DNA of 64,000 nucleotides from Pontibacillus chungwhensis BH030062 (GCF_000770675.1 NZ_AVBG01000009.1:1-64000); one strand, 5' to 3'; shown: positions 27,830-37,392, numbered from the stretch's first letter. Numbers and translations are program-made. The notes: a model not told the origin generated them from the sequence alone.

Positions 27830-27870
27830 TGTTTATGGGGATGATATCCTGAAAATTTTTTAATAAATAT

Positions 27871-27884
27871 GTTAAGCGTTTTCT
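27871..27884. promoter_or_regulatory. cre-like CcpA site in citZ leader
   Basis: GTTAAGCGTTTTCT matches 12 of 14 positions of the cre consensus TGWAARCGYTWNCW, about 35 bases after the predicted start. citZ is a known carbon-repressed gene in B. subtilis. Confidence 0.55.
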
Positions 27885-27941
27885 CGAGATTACATAGAGA
27901 ACGTATACGGGGAAAAATTAGGGAAAAAGGAGAGAGTATCA

Positions 27942-29057
27942 ATGGCAGCTACAAAAGGTTTAGAAGGGATTATTGCAACGGAATCCTCTATTAGTTCAAT
28001 TATTGATGATCAGCTTACCTATGCGGGGTACAACATTGATGATTTAGCTCAGAACTCTAGTTTCGAAGAGGTTATTTACCTTCTTTGGAACAAGCAGTTA
28101 CCGACTAAGGATGAGTTAGATCAGTTTAAAGGTGAGTTAAATAGAGAGATGGCGATTCCTCAATCTGTAATCGACCATTTGAAATCATATGATCTGAAAT
28201 CTGTTCATCCTATGGCAGCATTGCGTACTGCTGTTTCTATTTTAGGTTTAAATGATGAAGAGTCAGATGTGATGGAAGAGAACGCTAATAAGCGTAAAGC
28301 GATTCGCATTCAGGCTAAAATGCCAGCAGTCGTAACGGCGTTTGCTCGCATAAGAAGAGGACAAGAGCCTGTTCAGCCTAAAGAAGGCTTAAGCTTTGCG
28401 GCGAACTTCTTGTACATGCTAAATGGCGAAGAGCCAAAAGATCTGGAAATTGAAGCGATTAATAAAGCTTTAGTACTTCATGCTGACCATGAGTTAAACG
28501 CTTCAACCTTTACAGCTCGTGTATGTGTAGCGACACTTTCAGATATTTATAGCGGTATGACAGCAGCGATTGGTGCTTTAAAAGGTCCGTTACACGGTGG
28601 AGCGAATGAACGCGTAATGAAAATGTTAACAGAGATTGGTGATGAAGATCATGCAATCGATGCTATTAAAGAGAAACTAGAAAACAAAGAAAAGATTATG
28701 GGTATGGGGCACCGCGTGTATCAAAGTGGTGATCCACGTGCGAAGCATTTAAAAGAAATGTCACGTGAACTTACTGAACTTACAGGGAATTCAAAGTGGT
28801 ATAACATGTCTGTGAAAATCGAAGATTATATTAAAGAGCACAAAGGACTTCCGGCAAACGTAGATTTCTATTCTGCCTCAGTCTATCATAGCCTTGGGAT
28901 TGACCATGACCTATTCACGCCTCTATTTGCTGTGAGTCGTACGTCAGGTTGGTTGGCACACATTCTTGAGCAGTATGAAGATAATCGCCTGATTCGTCCG
29001 CGTGCTGATTACACAGGTCCAACTGGACAAACGTATACAGCGATTGAAAATCGCTAA
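27942..29057 (+). CDS. citZ: Citrate synthase
   Basis: A 371-residue short-form (type I-like Gram-positive) citrate synthase that condenses oxaloacetate and acetyl-CoA. Conserved regions: GLEGIIATESSISSI start, LHADHELNASTFTAR, GPLHGGANERVM, MGMGHRVYQSGDPRA and the catalytic Asp region DFYSASVYHSLGI. AAAAGGAGAGAG precedes the ATG. First of the citZ-icd-mdh TCA cluster, with its own promoter, a cre-like site and a weak terminator before icd. Confidence 0.97.
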   Translation: MAATKGLEGIIATESSISSIIDDQLTYAGYNIDDLAQNSSFEEVIYLLWNKQLPTKDELDQFKGELNREMAIPQSVIDHLKSYDLKSVHPMAALRTAVSILGLNDEESDVMEENANKRKAIRIQAKMPAVVTAFARIRRGQEPVQPKEGLSFAANFLYMLNGEEPKDLEIEAINKALVLHADHELNASTFTARVCVATLSDIYSGMTAAIGALKGPLHGGANERVMKMLTEIGDEDHAIDAIKEKLENKEKIMGMGHRVYQSGDPRAKHLKEMSRELTELTGNSKWYNMSVKIEDYIKEHKGLPANVDFYSASVYHSLGIDHDLFTPLFAVSRTSGWLAHILEQYEDNRLIRPRADYTGPTGQTYTAIENR

Positions 29058-29073
29058 TCTATGAAAATAGTAT

Positions 29074-29130
29074 AAAGGGCAGGCTTAAAGGGAGTTATAC
29101 TCATATAAGTCTACCCTTTTGAACTTTTTA
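29074..29130 (+). terminator. Imperfect terminator-like hairpin after citZ
   Basis: AAAGGGCAGGCTTA and TAAGTCTACCCTTTT can pair with bulges across a 20-base loop, followed by GAACTTTTTA. It would allow partial readthrough into icd. Confidence 0.5.
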
Positions 29131-29201
29131 TTCTTTGATTATAGAATTCCTGTGATATGATTATAGTGAGAATATTTGCAAAGATTTAGGAGGGGTTATC
29201 A

Positions 29202-30473
29202 GTGACACAAGCTGAAAAAATTACAGTAGAAAATGGCGAAATGAACGTACCAAACCATGCAATCATTCCATATATCGAAGGTGATGGAATCGGTCCAGAT
29301 ATTTGGGCTGCAGCGAGTAAAGTAATTGAAGCAGCTGTTCAGAAAGCATATGGCGACAGCAAATCAATCGAGTGGAAAGAAGTTTACGCAGGTCAAAAAG
29401 CTTACGATAAAACTGGAGAGTGGCTTCCTAAGGAAACGCTAGATACGATTCGTGATTACAAGATCGCAATCAAAGGCCCTCTTACAACACCAATTGGTGG
29501 AGGAATTCGCTCGCTGAATGTTGCATTACGCCAGGAGTTAGACTTATTCACTTGTCTTCGTCCTGTACGTTGGTTTGAAGGTGTACCATCACCTGTTAAA
29601 CGTCCACAAGATACGGATATGGCGATTTTCCGTGAAAATACGGAGGACATCTATGCAGGTATTGAGTGGCAAAAAGGAACGCCTGAAGCTAAAAAAGTAA
29701 TTGATTTTCTACAGAATGAAATGGGTGTACATAATATTCGTTTCCCTGAAACGTCTGGAATTGGTGTTAAACCTGTTTCTGAAGAAGGAACTAAGCGTCT
29801 AGTGCGTTCTGCGATTGAATACGCTCTTCGCGAAGGTCGTCGCAATGTAACGCTTGTTCACAAGGGGAACATTATGAAGTTTACAGAAGGCGCATTTAAA
29901 GCATGGGGCTATGAAGTAGCTGAACAAGAATTTGGCGATAAAGTCTTCACTTGGAGACAATATGATGAGATTGTAGAGAAAGAAGGCAAAGAAGCTGCCA
30001 ACAAAGCACAAGATGCAGCTGAAGCTGAAGGTAAAATCATTGTAAAAGATGCAATTGCCGATATCTTCTTACAGCAAATCTTAACTCGTCCAAAAGAATT
30101 TGATGTTGTAGCAACAATGAACCTTAATGGTGATTACGTTTCTGATGCACTTGCTGCACAAGTTGGTGGAATTGGGATTGCCCCTGGTGCTAACATTAAC
30201 TTTGAAACAGGACATGCAATCTTTGAAGCTACACACGGTACAGCTCCAAAGTATGCAGGTATGGATAAAGTTAACCCATCTTCTGTGATCCTGTCTGGTG
30301 TACTTATGCTTGAACACCTTGAGTGGAGAGAAGCAGCAGATTTAATTACAAAATCAATGGATAAAACAATTGGTAATAAAACAGTAACGTACGACTTTGC
30401 ACGTATGATGGATGGTGCAACTGAAGTGAAATGTTCCGAATTCGGTGATGCACTCATCAAAAACATGGACTAA
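29202..30473 (+). CDS. icd: NADP-dependent isocitrate dehydrogenase
   Basis: A 423-residue enzyme, the B. subtilis length. It oxidises isocitrate to 2-oxoglutarate. Visible: [12 protein letters not shown], substrate Ser104 in [10 protein letters not shown] (the residue phosphorylated in E. coli), [12 protein letters not shown], and the NADP-site GTAPKYAG. The start is GTG after AGGAGGGG. The mdh gene follows after 24 bases, forming a two-gene unit at least. Confidence 0.97.
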   Translation: MTQAEKITVENGEMNVPNHAIIPYIEGDGIGPDIWAAASKVIEAAVQKAYGDSKSIEWKEVYAGQKAYDKTGEWLPKETLDTIRDYKIAIKGPLTTPIGGGIRSLNVALRQELDLFTCLRPVRWFEGVPSPVKRPQDTDMAIFRENTEDIYAGIEWQKGTPEAKKVIDFLQNEMGVHNIRFPETSGIGVKPVSEEGTKRLVRSAIEYALREGRRNVTLVHKGNIMKFTEGAFKAWGYEVAEQEFGDKVFTWRQYDEIVEKEGKEAANKAQDAAEAEGKIIVKDAIADIFLQQILTRPKEFDVVATMNLNGDYVSDALAAQVGGIGIAPGANINFETGHAIFEATHGTAPKYAGMDKVNPSSVILSGVLMLEHLEWREAADLITKSMDKTIGNKTVTYDFARMMDGATEVKCSEFGDALIKNMD

Positions 30474-30497
30474 TCTTAGGATTGGAAGGGGATTAAT

Positions 30498-31436
30498 ATG
30501 GCTATTCAAAGAAGGAAAGTATCCGTTATCGGTGCTGGCTTCACAGGAGCAACAACAGCCCTTATGATTGCACAGAAAGAGCTGGCAGATGTAGTGCTTG
30601 TAGATGTTCCTGATATGGAAAAACCAACTCAGGGTAAAGCATTGGATATGCTTGAGGCTAGCCCTGTACAAGGTTTTGATGCTGATATTAAAGGGACTTC
30701 TAACTATGAAGATACTGCTGGTTCTGATCTTGTTATTATCACCGCTGGAATTGCTCGTAAACCAGGGATGAGTCGTGATGATTTAGTAGCTACTAACTCA
30801 AAGATCATGAAGAGTGTAACAAAAGAAATTGTGCACCATTCTCCTGAAACGACGATTCTTGTGTTAACAAACCCAGTTGATGCCATGACGTATTCTGTCT
30901 TTAAAGAGTCTGGTTTCCCTAAACACCGTGTCATTGGACAAAGTGGTGTATTAGATACAGCGCGTTTCCGTACATTCATTGCACAAGAGCTGAATTTATC
31001 GGTAAAAGATATTACAGGCTTTGTGCTCGGTGGGCACGGAGACGATATGGTACCACTTATTCGCTATTCATATGCAGGTGGTATCCCGTTAGAGAAGCTA
31101 ATTTCTTCAGATCGTCTAGAGGAGATTGTTGAACGTACGCGTAAAGGTGGCGGTGAAATCGTTGGTCTGCTAGGGAATGGAAGTGCTTATTATGCACCAG
31201 CAGCTTCCCTGACAGAAATGGCAGAAGCTATTCTGAAAGACCAGCGCCGTGTATTGCCTGCCATTGCCTATCTAGAAGGAGAATACGGATACAAAGATAT
31301 CTATCTTGGTGTACCGACAATCCTTGGTGGAAATGGGATCGAAGAGATTATTGAACTTGACTTAACAGATGATGAAAAAGCTCAGTTAGACCAATCTGCT
31401 GACTCTGTAAAAAAAGTCATGGAAGTAGTACAATAA
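30498..31436 (+). CDS. mdh: Malate dehydrogenase
   Basis: A 312-residue LDH-like malate dehydrogenase. Features: NAD motif [27 protein letters not shown] with the substrate arginines of the mobile loop, NPVDAMTY, and catalytic His180 (GGHGDDMVP). It interconverts malate and oxaloacetate. GGAAGGGGA precedes the ATG. It closes the citZ-icd-mdh cluster with a strong terminator. Confidence 0.97.
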   Translation: MAIQRRKVSVIGAGFTGATTALMIAQKELADVVLVDVPDMEKPTQGKALDMLEASPVQGFDADIKGTSNYEDTAGSDLVIITAGIARKPGMSRDDLVATNSKIMKSVTKEIVHHSPETTILVLTNPVDAMTYSVFKESGFPKHRVIGQSGVLDTARFRTFIAQELNLSVKDITGFVLGGHGDDMVPLIRYSYAGGIPLEKLISSDRLEEIVERTRKGGGEIVGLLGNGSAYYAPAASLTEMAEAILKDQRRVLPAIAYLEGEYGYKDIYLGVPTILGGNGIEEIIELDLTDDEKAQLDQSADSVKKVMEVVQ

Positions 31437-31449
31437 AAGAAGCATTACG

Positions 31450-31482
31450 AAAAGCTGCCCTCATTAAAGGGCAGCTTTTCTA
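31450..31482 (+). terminator. Terminator after mdh
   Basis: AAAAGCTGCCC pairs with GGGCAGCTTTT around an 8-base loop, ending in TTTTCTAT. Confidence 0.88.
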
Positions 31483-31492
31483 TAAATATATA

Positions 31493-31506
31493 AGAAAACG
31501 CTTACA
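31493..31506. promoter_or_regulatory. cre-like CcpA site before maoC-like gene
   Basis: AGAAAACGCTTACA matches 13 of 14 positions of TGWAARCGYTWNCW. It sits between the mdh terminator and the ribosome site of the next gene, 18 bases before the start codon. Confidence 0.5.
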
Positions 31507-31523
31507 ATTTGGAGGTGGAAATT

Positions 31524-32000
31524 TTGCTTGGTAAACGAAGAAAGCTAGGTAAAAAAATAGGAGATGTAACGGTAGGAGAAGAGTATTCAAAGACGATGTC
31601 GATTGAAGATAAAGATATTCTACTTTACTTGGGTTTAACAAATGACGCCAATCCTTTGTATATTCAACATGATTATGCTTCCCAGACTCCTTATAAGCGC
31701 CCTCTAGTTCCATCAGTTATGCTATACGGTATGGTATCTTCCCTTGTTTCCTCTCACTTACCTGGACCAGGAAGTCATATAACAGAACAAATGCTCCAGT
31801 ACCCAACACCTTTACATCATTATTCAGAAGTAACCCTTACGATTAAGGTCATAGAAGTGAAGAGTGATCAACATCAAATAAGCCTTTCTGTAAATGGAGT
31901 GAATGAAGAGAAAGAAGAAGTGATCACCGGAACTGTGCAAGTTACCCCAGCTTTTGAACCAGAATCCATGACAGCTCGCTCATTAGAGAATTTCTATTAA
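31524..32000 (+). CDS. MaoC-like hotdog dehydratase family protein
   Basis: A 158-residue hotdog-fold protein of the R-specific enoyl-CoA hydratase (MaoC) class. The hydratase-2 motif is present but altered: Asp41-Ala-Asn43-Pro44-Leu-Tyr46, with Tyr46 where catalytic His normally stands. Enzymatic hydration is therefore uncertain; acyl-CoA binding may be retained. The TTG at 31524 follows GGAGGTGG with proper spacing. No terminator separates it from the promoter region, but the mdh terminator lies upstream, so it should have its own promoter. A cre-like site suggests carbon control. Confidence 0.8.
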   Translation: MLGKRRKLGKKIGDVTVGEEYSKTMSIEDKDILLYLGLTNDANPLYIQHDYASQTPYKRPLVPSVMLYGMVSSLVSSHLPGPGSHITEQMLQYPTPLHHYSEVTLTIKVIEVKSDQHQISLSVNGVNEEKEEVITGTVQVTPAFEPESMTARSLENFY

Positions 32001-32013
32001 TCCTCTTCTCAAC

Positions 32014-32044
32014 AAGCCCCTTCCTAACAAGGAGGGGCTTTTTA
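32014..32044 (+). terminator. Terminator after maoC-like gene
   Basis: AAGCCCCTT pairs with AAGGAGGGGCTT with one bulge, followed by five Ts. Confidence 0.82.
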
Positions 32045-32125
32045 GTTCACTCCGTTAAATCTTAATGTGGTTAGTCTATTAATAGGAGATGCCAGAATAG
32101 GCGGGGCGATGAAGACGACCGAGGT

Positions 32126-32536
32126 CCGTTAGCGTTGTTAGAGCGTGAGGTGGTTCGGGAAATCACTCGCTTTCCGCGGCCCCACACGACGAGGGGGCGT
32201 TCGACGTTGGCGATTGACGTGAAGGTCTTAGTCGAACTTTCCTCCTTCACTAATGAGGCTCATACTGCCGCAGGAGTCTCGTGATTTCCCGGACCACCCC
32301 TCCCGTATATGGTGTAACGGAACCATGCCATATGTGAAAACCTCGCTTATCTTACCCTTAAGATGTGGGGCCGTTCGTAAAACTATAGCTAGGGGTGTCT
32401 GGGGAACGGGGAGACTCCTGCGGGAGAAAGAGGTCGACGAGACCCCGCAGGGTGGGTTTCCCGAGGAGGCTCGACAGCTCGCCCGCGGAAAGCGAGTCGT
32501 TCCCCAGACACCCCGAGCACTCAACAAACGTAACGG
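32126..32536 (-). repeat. Composite palindromic repeat, copy 2 (PAL-2), inverted
   Basis: Same family as PAL-1 but in reverse orientation: arm B at 32147-32299 and arm A at 32391-32514, with the reversed linker GGGGCCGTTCG between. Arm A matches the PAL-5 arm A at 55841-55963 (on the opposite strand) at 122 of 123 positions. The remaining gap up to phoP (32537-32777) is AT-rich, with a possible phoP -10 TATGAT at 32739-32744; nothing else is recognised in it. Confidence 0.85.
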
Positions 32537-32777
32537 CCATATCTACACTAAAGTGTCTCAGCTTGTAGTGTTCCATATGCTTATATGGAATAAAATAGCG
32601 TAAGCATAAATGAATAACAATGACTATTCGGTAGAAAAGATGTAAATTTAATGGAAGTAGGGTAAAGTAATTGTTAAGTTCTTGTAAAGAAACCTGTGAA
32701 CCTTACAAATATTCTTTTATTAAAACTGCCGTTCATTGTATGATGAAGATAGAAAAAGATGCAGAGGTGGATACGAG

Positions 32778-33485
32778 ATGGCTCAAAATATATTAATTGT
32801 GGATGATGAAGAATCCATTGTAACGTTATTAAAATACAACATTGAACAATCTGGATTTGAAACAGAAGTAGCTTATACTGGTGCAGATGCACTTGAAAAA
32901 GCTAATGAACAGTTCTTTGACCTTATTGTTCTAGATGTCATGCTTCCTGAAATGGATGGAATGGAAGTTTGTAAGCAACTCAGACAGAAACAAGTGCAGA
33001 CGCCGATACTTATGTTAACCGCTAAAGATGATGAGTTTGATAAAGTTCTTGGTCTCGAATTAGGGGCTGATGACTATTTAACGAAGCCTTTTAGTCCTAG
33101 AGAAGTTGTAGCACGAATTAAAGCAATTTTAAGACGATCCACTATTCGAGAGTCTGTTGATCTTGAAGGAGATCTTATTCAAATTGCCGATTTAAGAGTG
33201 TTCCCAGAGCAATATGAGGCAACAATTAAGGGTGAATCTCTTGTTCTGACACCAAAGGAATTTGAGCTTTTACTTTATTTGACCAAAAATAAAGGTCGTG
33301 TCCTCTCGCGTGACCAACTGCTTAGTGCCGTTTGGAATTATGATTTTGTTGGAGATACACGTATTGTTGATGTTCATATCAGTCACTTAAGGGAGAAAAT
33401 TGAACCTGATACGAAGAAACCGGTATACATTAAAACAATAAGAGGTCTTGGTTACAAGATGGAGGACCCTTCTAGAGATGCGTAA
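32778..33485 (+). CDS. phoP: Phosphate-response regulator PhoP
   Basis: A 235-residue OmpR-type response regulator. The receiver domain has the acidic pair in VDDEES, phosphoacceptor Asp53 (VLDVMLPEMDG) and LTAKDDEFDKVLG with the conserved Lys. The C-terminal winged helix binds Pho boxes. With PhoR it controls the phosphate-starvation regulon. ATG at 32778 follows AGAGGTGG; the upstream frame to 32736 has none. Its stop lies 5 codons inside phoR, so translation is coupled. Confidence 0.95.
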   Translation: MAQNILIVDDEESIVTLLKYNIEQSGFETEVAYTGADALEKANEQFFDLIVLDVMLPEMDGMEVCKQLRQKQVQTPILMLTAKDDEFDKVLGLELGADDYLTKPFSPREVVARIKAILRRSTIRESVDLEGDLIQIADLRVFPEQYEATIKGESLVLTPKEFELLLYLTKNKGRVLSRDQLLSAVWNYDFVGDTRIVDVHISHLREKIEPDTKKPVYIKTIRGLGYKMEDPSRDA

Positions 33486-35229
33486 CAAATATGGTTCAAG
33501 GCCATTTTTAACCTATTCCATACTAGCAATTCTTCTAATGCTAGGTCTTGGATTGGTTTTGGCCCAATTAACAAAAAATTTCTTCGTTGATGTAATAGAA
33601 GAACGAGTTGAGAATGAAGCCGTATACTTAACAGAGTTTGTTGAAGATGCTTCCGATTTAAGCACTCTTGAGGACCTTAGCAAGCAGTTAGATATTGGAT
33701 TAATCTATCTATCAGAAAAGCAAACACTCTTAAATACCACGCAGCAGGTCCTTCAATTAACCCCAGGGGAAGCGGAAACTGTAAATTCTTATATGACCAC
33801 TCATCAAGAAGGTTTCAGTACTACTCACAAAGGCTTTTTAGAGGAGCATATGTTCTTTTATCCCTTTGAGGCGGATAACAGCGCTTTGAGTGGACAACTT
33901 GTGCTTGTGCTTCGTATTGATTCGTTAACTCACATAACGAGCAACATATGGGTCCTTATAGGGATTACCTTGTTCGTTGGAATTCTCATCATGGCAACCC
34001 TTGGACGTAATATCTTTGAGAAATATATTAAACCAATACGTTCAGCTTCTAATGTAGCCGATGAATTAGCTAGAGGAAATTATAGGGCTAGAACCTATGA
34101 AGGGAATTACGGAGAGGCCGCTATATTAACCTCTTCTATCAATGTGTTAGCGCGTAACCTTCAAGAGATGACCATGCATCAAGAGATGCAAAAGGATCGA
34201 TTAGAGGCGGTTATTAACAACATGGGAAATGGCCTGATGTTAATTGACGAGAAAGGGTACGTAAATCTCGTCAATCGTGCCTTTTTAGAACATTTTGGAG
34301 GTCAGGAACATCAATACTTAGGTCATGTGTATTATGAAGCCGTAGATGAGGTTGAGATTCATAAATCTGTAAAAGAAGTGTTTATGACAGAAGACAAGGT
34401 GAGACATTCGTTTATCTTACCCCTTCAAATTGAGAGAAGATTCCTTGAGGTATTGGGTGCACCAATCTTTAATGAAGCTAATCAATGGAAAGGTGTAGTG
34501 CTGGTTTTTCATGATATTACAGAGTTAAAGAATTTAGAGCAAATGCGTAAAGACTTTGTGGCGAATGTGTCTCATGAATTGAAAACACCAATTACATCAA
34601 TCAGAGGGTTCTCAGAAACTCTTCTAGATGGGGCGATGTCAGATGAGGGGCTACGCGAACAGTTTATAACAATCATTCTGAATGAAAGTGAGAGACTTCA
34701 ATCTCTAATCCACGATCTTTTAGAACTGTCGAAGTTAGAGAAGGAAGAGTTTACTTTAAATATCGAACACATTTCGGTTCCATCTTTAGTAAAAGATATC
34801 ATTCCAATTGTTGAGCAACAAGCAAATCAAAAGGGTATTGAGCTAGAGCAAACAATTGATACGGAAGGTTATATTGATGGAGATTCTGCCCGTTTAAAGC
34901 AAGTAGTGATTAATTTAGTAACCAACGCTATCAATTACACCCCAAATGGCGGCACTATAAAGCTCGATTTAAAGGACCAAAAGGACTTCTTTATGATCTC
35001 TGTTACAGATAGTGGGATTGGCATTCCAAAAGAAGATGTCCCTCGAATATTTGAACGTTTCTATCGTGTTGACAAAGCACGGAGCCGCAACTCAGGTGGA
35101 ACAGGTCTTGGTTTAGCTATTGTCAAACACATCGTAGAAGCACATGATGGAAACATAGAAGTAGATAGTGAATATCAGAAAGGAACAGCCTTTCATATTA
35201 CACTGCCCAAAAAATTTACGAAACGTTAA
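33478..35229 (+). CDS. phoR: Phosphate sensor histidine kinase PhoR
   Basis: A 583-residue membrane sensor kinase: TM1 (about 13-33), extracytoplasmic sensor region (34-150), TM2 (about 155-177), HAMP (180-235), PAS (about 245-345), HisKA with phosphoacceptor His366 (VSHELKTP), and HATPase with N box (NLVTNAINYTPNG), DSGIGIP and GGTGLGLAIV. It overlaps the phoP end by 8 bases. In B. subtilis phoR is followed directly by polA; here hflKC is interposed, separated by a strong terminator. Confidence 0.95.
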   Translation: MRNKYGSRPFLTYSILAILLMLGLGLVLAQLTKNFFVDVIEERVENEAVYLTEFVEDASDLSTLEDLSKQLDIGLIYLSEKQTLLNTTQQVLQLTPGEAETVNSYMTTHQEGFSTTHKGFLEEHMFFYPFEADNSALSGQLVLVLRIDSLTHITSNIWVLIGITLFVGILIMATLGRNIFEKYIKPIRSASNVADELARGNYRARTYEGNYGEAAILTSSINVLARNLQEMTMHQEMQKDRLEAVINNMGNGLMLIDEKGYVNLVNRAFLEHFGGQEHQYLGHVYYEAVDEVEIHKSVKEVFMTEDKVRHSFILPLQIERRFLEVLGAPIFNEANQWKGVVLVFHDITELKNLEQMRKDFVANVSHELKTPITSIRGFSETLLDGAMSDEGLREQFITIILNESERLQSLIHDLLELSKLEKEEFTLNIEHISVPSLVKDIIPIVEQQANQKGIELEQTIDTEGYIDGDSARLKQVVINLVTNAINYTPNGGTIKLDLKDQKDFFMISVTDSGIGIPKEDVPRIFERFYRVDKARSRNSGGTGLGLAIVKHIVEAHDGNIEVDSEYQKGTAFHITLPKKFTKR

Positions 35230-35307
35230 CATTAAGTTAATTAAATGCAAATAATTCCTTGATATAGTTCTCTATGAAACCCTTTCATCCAAGGTGTTTT
35301 CTTATTT

Positions 35308-35339
35308 GACGGAGGTCAACCCGCCTCCGTCTTTTTTTT
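35308..35339 (+). terminator. Terminator of phoPR operon
   Basis: GACGGAGG pairs with CCTCCGTC around an 8-base loop, followed by eight Ts. Confidence 0.92.
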
Positions 35340-35380
35340 ATGCTTTTTTATCCTCCTTTTTGTTATCACATCCATTTATT

Positions 35381-35406
35381 TGAAACGCTTTTAACGTTTA
35401 CTCGTA
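35381..35406 (+). promoter_or_regulatory. Sigma-W (ECF) type promoter of hflKC
   Basis: TGAAAC (35381-35386), 16 bases, CGTA (35403-35406): an exact match to the sigma-W consensus, located 40 bases before the GTG of hflK. Confidence 0.82.
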
Positions 35407-35446
35407 AATAGGTTGTAAAGAAAATGAAATAGGGGGAGAGATACGA

Positions 35447-36400
35447 GTGACTCTAAAACAGATCTATACATGGATTGCTATAGGGGTAGCTGCAATCATT
35501 CTGGTTACTGTCGGCATTACTAGTTGGTATACCGTTGATGAATCAGAGCAAGCTGTAATCCTTACATTTGGTAACGCTGAAGAGAGCATAACAGAACCTG
35601 GATTGCACTTTAAAATGCCTTGGCCAGTACAAGAGGTAGAGAAGCTATCGAAAGAAACGTTTAGTTTGAACTTTGGTTATTCACAAGATGATAAGAGCAA
35701 TAAGAAACAAGTCCAAATGATTACAGGGGATGAAAATATTGTTCTAGCTGATCTTGTTGTACAGTGGAAAATTGTAGACCCAGCAAAATACTTGTACCAA
35801 TCCCAAGATCCCAAACTAGCATTAAATAACGCTACTTCTGCATCTTTAAGAAGTGTTATTGGAACTTCAGAGATTGATGAAGCATTAACCTCAGGTAAAG
35901 CAGAAATAGAGAATGAAGTGCGTGAAATGCTAATTGGGTTAGTAGAAAGTTATAATATCGGGATATCAGTCAGTGATGTGAAGCTTCAGGAGGTAGACCT
36001 TCCAGATGCAGAAGTGCGCACAGCTTTCACGAAAGTAACTGACGCCCGTGAAACCAGTAATACGAAACGTAATGAAGCAGAGAAATATAGAAATGAAAAA
36101 TACGAAGAAGCATTAGGTGAGAAAGATGCGATCATATCTCGTGCTGAGGGGGACAAAGTAGCCCGTATTGAGCAAGCCAAAGGGGATGTTGCAAAGTTCA
36201 ATGCTTTATACGAAGCTTATAGGAAGTCACCCGATATAACGAGAGAACGATTGGTTATTGAAACGTTAGAAGATGTTCTTCCTAAAGCTAATATTTATAT
36301 CATGAATGACAATGGAAATACGCTTAAGTACTTACCGATTGGGCAACAACAGCCACCTCAACCTGCACCGACACAAGGGGGGTCAAATGACGATGAATGA
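35447..36400 (+). CDS. hflK: FtsH protease regulator HflK (SPFH protein)
   Basis: A 317-residue SPFH/prohibitin-domain protein: one N-terminal membrane helix (about 8-28), the SPFH domain (ESEQAVILTFG, EPGLHFKMPWP; about 30-210), a charged coiled coil (about 205-270) and a Pro/Gln-rich tail. With HflC it forms a large membrane ring around FtsH in proteobacteria. GTG start after AGGGGGAGAG. B. subtilis lacks this pair but controls other SPFH proteins (FloA/FloT) by sigma-W; the exact sigma-W-type promoter here suggests the same logic. Confidence 0.93.
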   Translation: MTLKQIYTWIAIGVAAIILVTVGITSWYTVDESEQAVILTFGNAEESITEPGLHFKMPWPVQEVEKLSKETFSLNFGYSQDDKSNKKQVQMITGDENIVLADLVVQWKIVDPAKYLYQSQDPKLALNNATSASLRSVIGTSEIDEALTSGKAEIENEVREMLIGLVESYNIGISVSDVKLQEVDLPDAEVRTAFTKVTDARETSNTKRNEAEKYRNEKYEEALGEKDAIISRAEGDKVARIEQAKGDVAKFNALYEAYRKSPDITRERLVIETLEDVLPKANIYIMNDNGNTLKYLPIGQQQPPQPAPTQGGSNDDE

Positions 36401-37325
36401 TGAGAATGGATTAGAGACAGGGAACGAAACAAACTCCAATTATATAAAGCGTATGATGAAGATCGGCTTAAGTTTACTGGTACTAGTCTTGTTACTTGTC
36501 GTATTTATAAGTAGTGTGATGATTGTGAAAGAAGGAGAATATAAAGTTGTACGTCAATTTGGTGAGATTGTAAGAATTGAAAAAGAGCCTGGCCTTAAAT
36601 TCAAAGTTCCGCTTATTCAGAACGCTAGTACTCTTCCAAAGAAGAAGATGGTGTATGACGTTAATGAGAAAGAGATCAACACACTTGATAAGAAGCGAAT
36701 GATCATCGATAACTACGCGATCTGGCATATTGTTGATCCGGATAAGATGATTAACAATGCAAGAACGATGATTGGAGCTGAAGCGCGGATGGGGGAATTT
36801 ATTTTTTCAGTCATTCGTACAGAGCTTGGCCAAATGAACTATGAAGAGATCATAAATGATGAGCAGTCCTCTAGAGGAGATTTACACAAACGTATTACCG
36901 AGAGAGTGAATGAACTGCTAGCGCGCGATGAGTTTGGTATACGGGTGGATGATGTACGTATTAAACGAACAGATTTACCAGATGAGAACGAAAAAACGGT
37001 GTTCCGTAACATGATTTCAGAACGAGAGTCAAAAGCTCAGGAATACTTATCTAAAGGGGAAGCTGCGAAAAATCGTATAATTGCTCAAACAGATAGAGAA
37101 GTAACAGAAATGCTTTCAAAAGCTGAAGCGGAAGCGGCCCAGGTTCGAGCTGAAGGGGAACAAGAAGCGGCTAAAATTTACAATGAATCATTTTCAAAGG
37201 ACGAGTCATTTTATCAATTGTATCGTACTTTAGAATCTTATAAGAAAACGATTGATGGAGAAACAACGATTATTCTTCCACAGGATTCTCCGTATGCAAG
37301 AAGTTTAACTGGCTATTTTGATTAA
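36387..37325 (+). CDS. hflC: FtsH protease regulator HflC (SPFH protein)
   Basis: A 312-residue partner of HflK with the same layout: a short cytoplasmic N-terminus, a membrane helix (about 28-50), the SPFH domain (KEGEYKVVRQFGEIV, EPGLKFKVPLIQ) and a coiled coil ending with the HflC signature (SFSKDESFYQLYRTLESYKK). It starts within the last 14 bases of hflK, so the pair is translationally coupled. ATG at 36387 follows AGGGGGG. A terminator-like hairpin separates it from polA. Confidence 0.93.
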   Translation: MTMNDENGLETGNETNSNYIKRMMKIGLSLLVLVLLLVVFISSVMIVKEGEYKVVRQFGEIVRIEKEPGLKFKVPLIQNASTLPKKKMVYDVNEKEINTLDKKRMIIDNYAIWHIVDPDKMINNARTMIGAEARMGEFIFSVIRTELGQMNYEEIINDEQSSRGDLHKRITERVNELLARDEFGIRVDDVRIKRTDLPDENEKTVFRNMISERESKAQEYLSKGEAAKNRIIAQTDREVTEMLSKAEAEAAQVRAEGEQEAAKIYNESFSKDESFYQLYRTLESYKKTIDGETTIILPQDSPYARSLTGYFD

Positions 37326-37326
37326 T

Positions 37327-37392
37327 AAAAAGGCGACTTTTTCCTTCTATTATGGAACATGATAGAATAAAGGAAACAAGTCGCCTTTTCTC
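37327..37392 (+). terminator. Long nested hairpin between hflC and polA
   Basis: AAAAGGCGACTT pairs with AAGTCGCCTTTT; inside it TTCCTT and CTAT(T)AT can pair with the 3' half. It ends in TTTTCT. Only 40 bases separate it from the polA start, so it may act as terminator for hflKC or as a leader structure of polA. Confidence 0.7.

Noticed and set aside
35381-35394. cre-like reading of the hflK upstream sequence (TGAAACGCTTTTA)
   Set aside because: It has three mismatches to the cre consensus when aligned on the central CG, and the same bases form an exact sigma-W -35 element.
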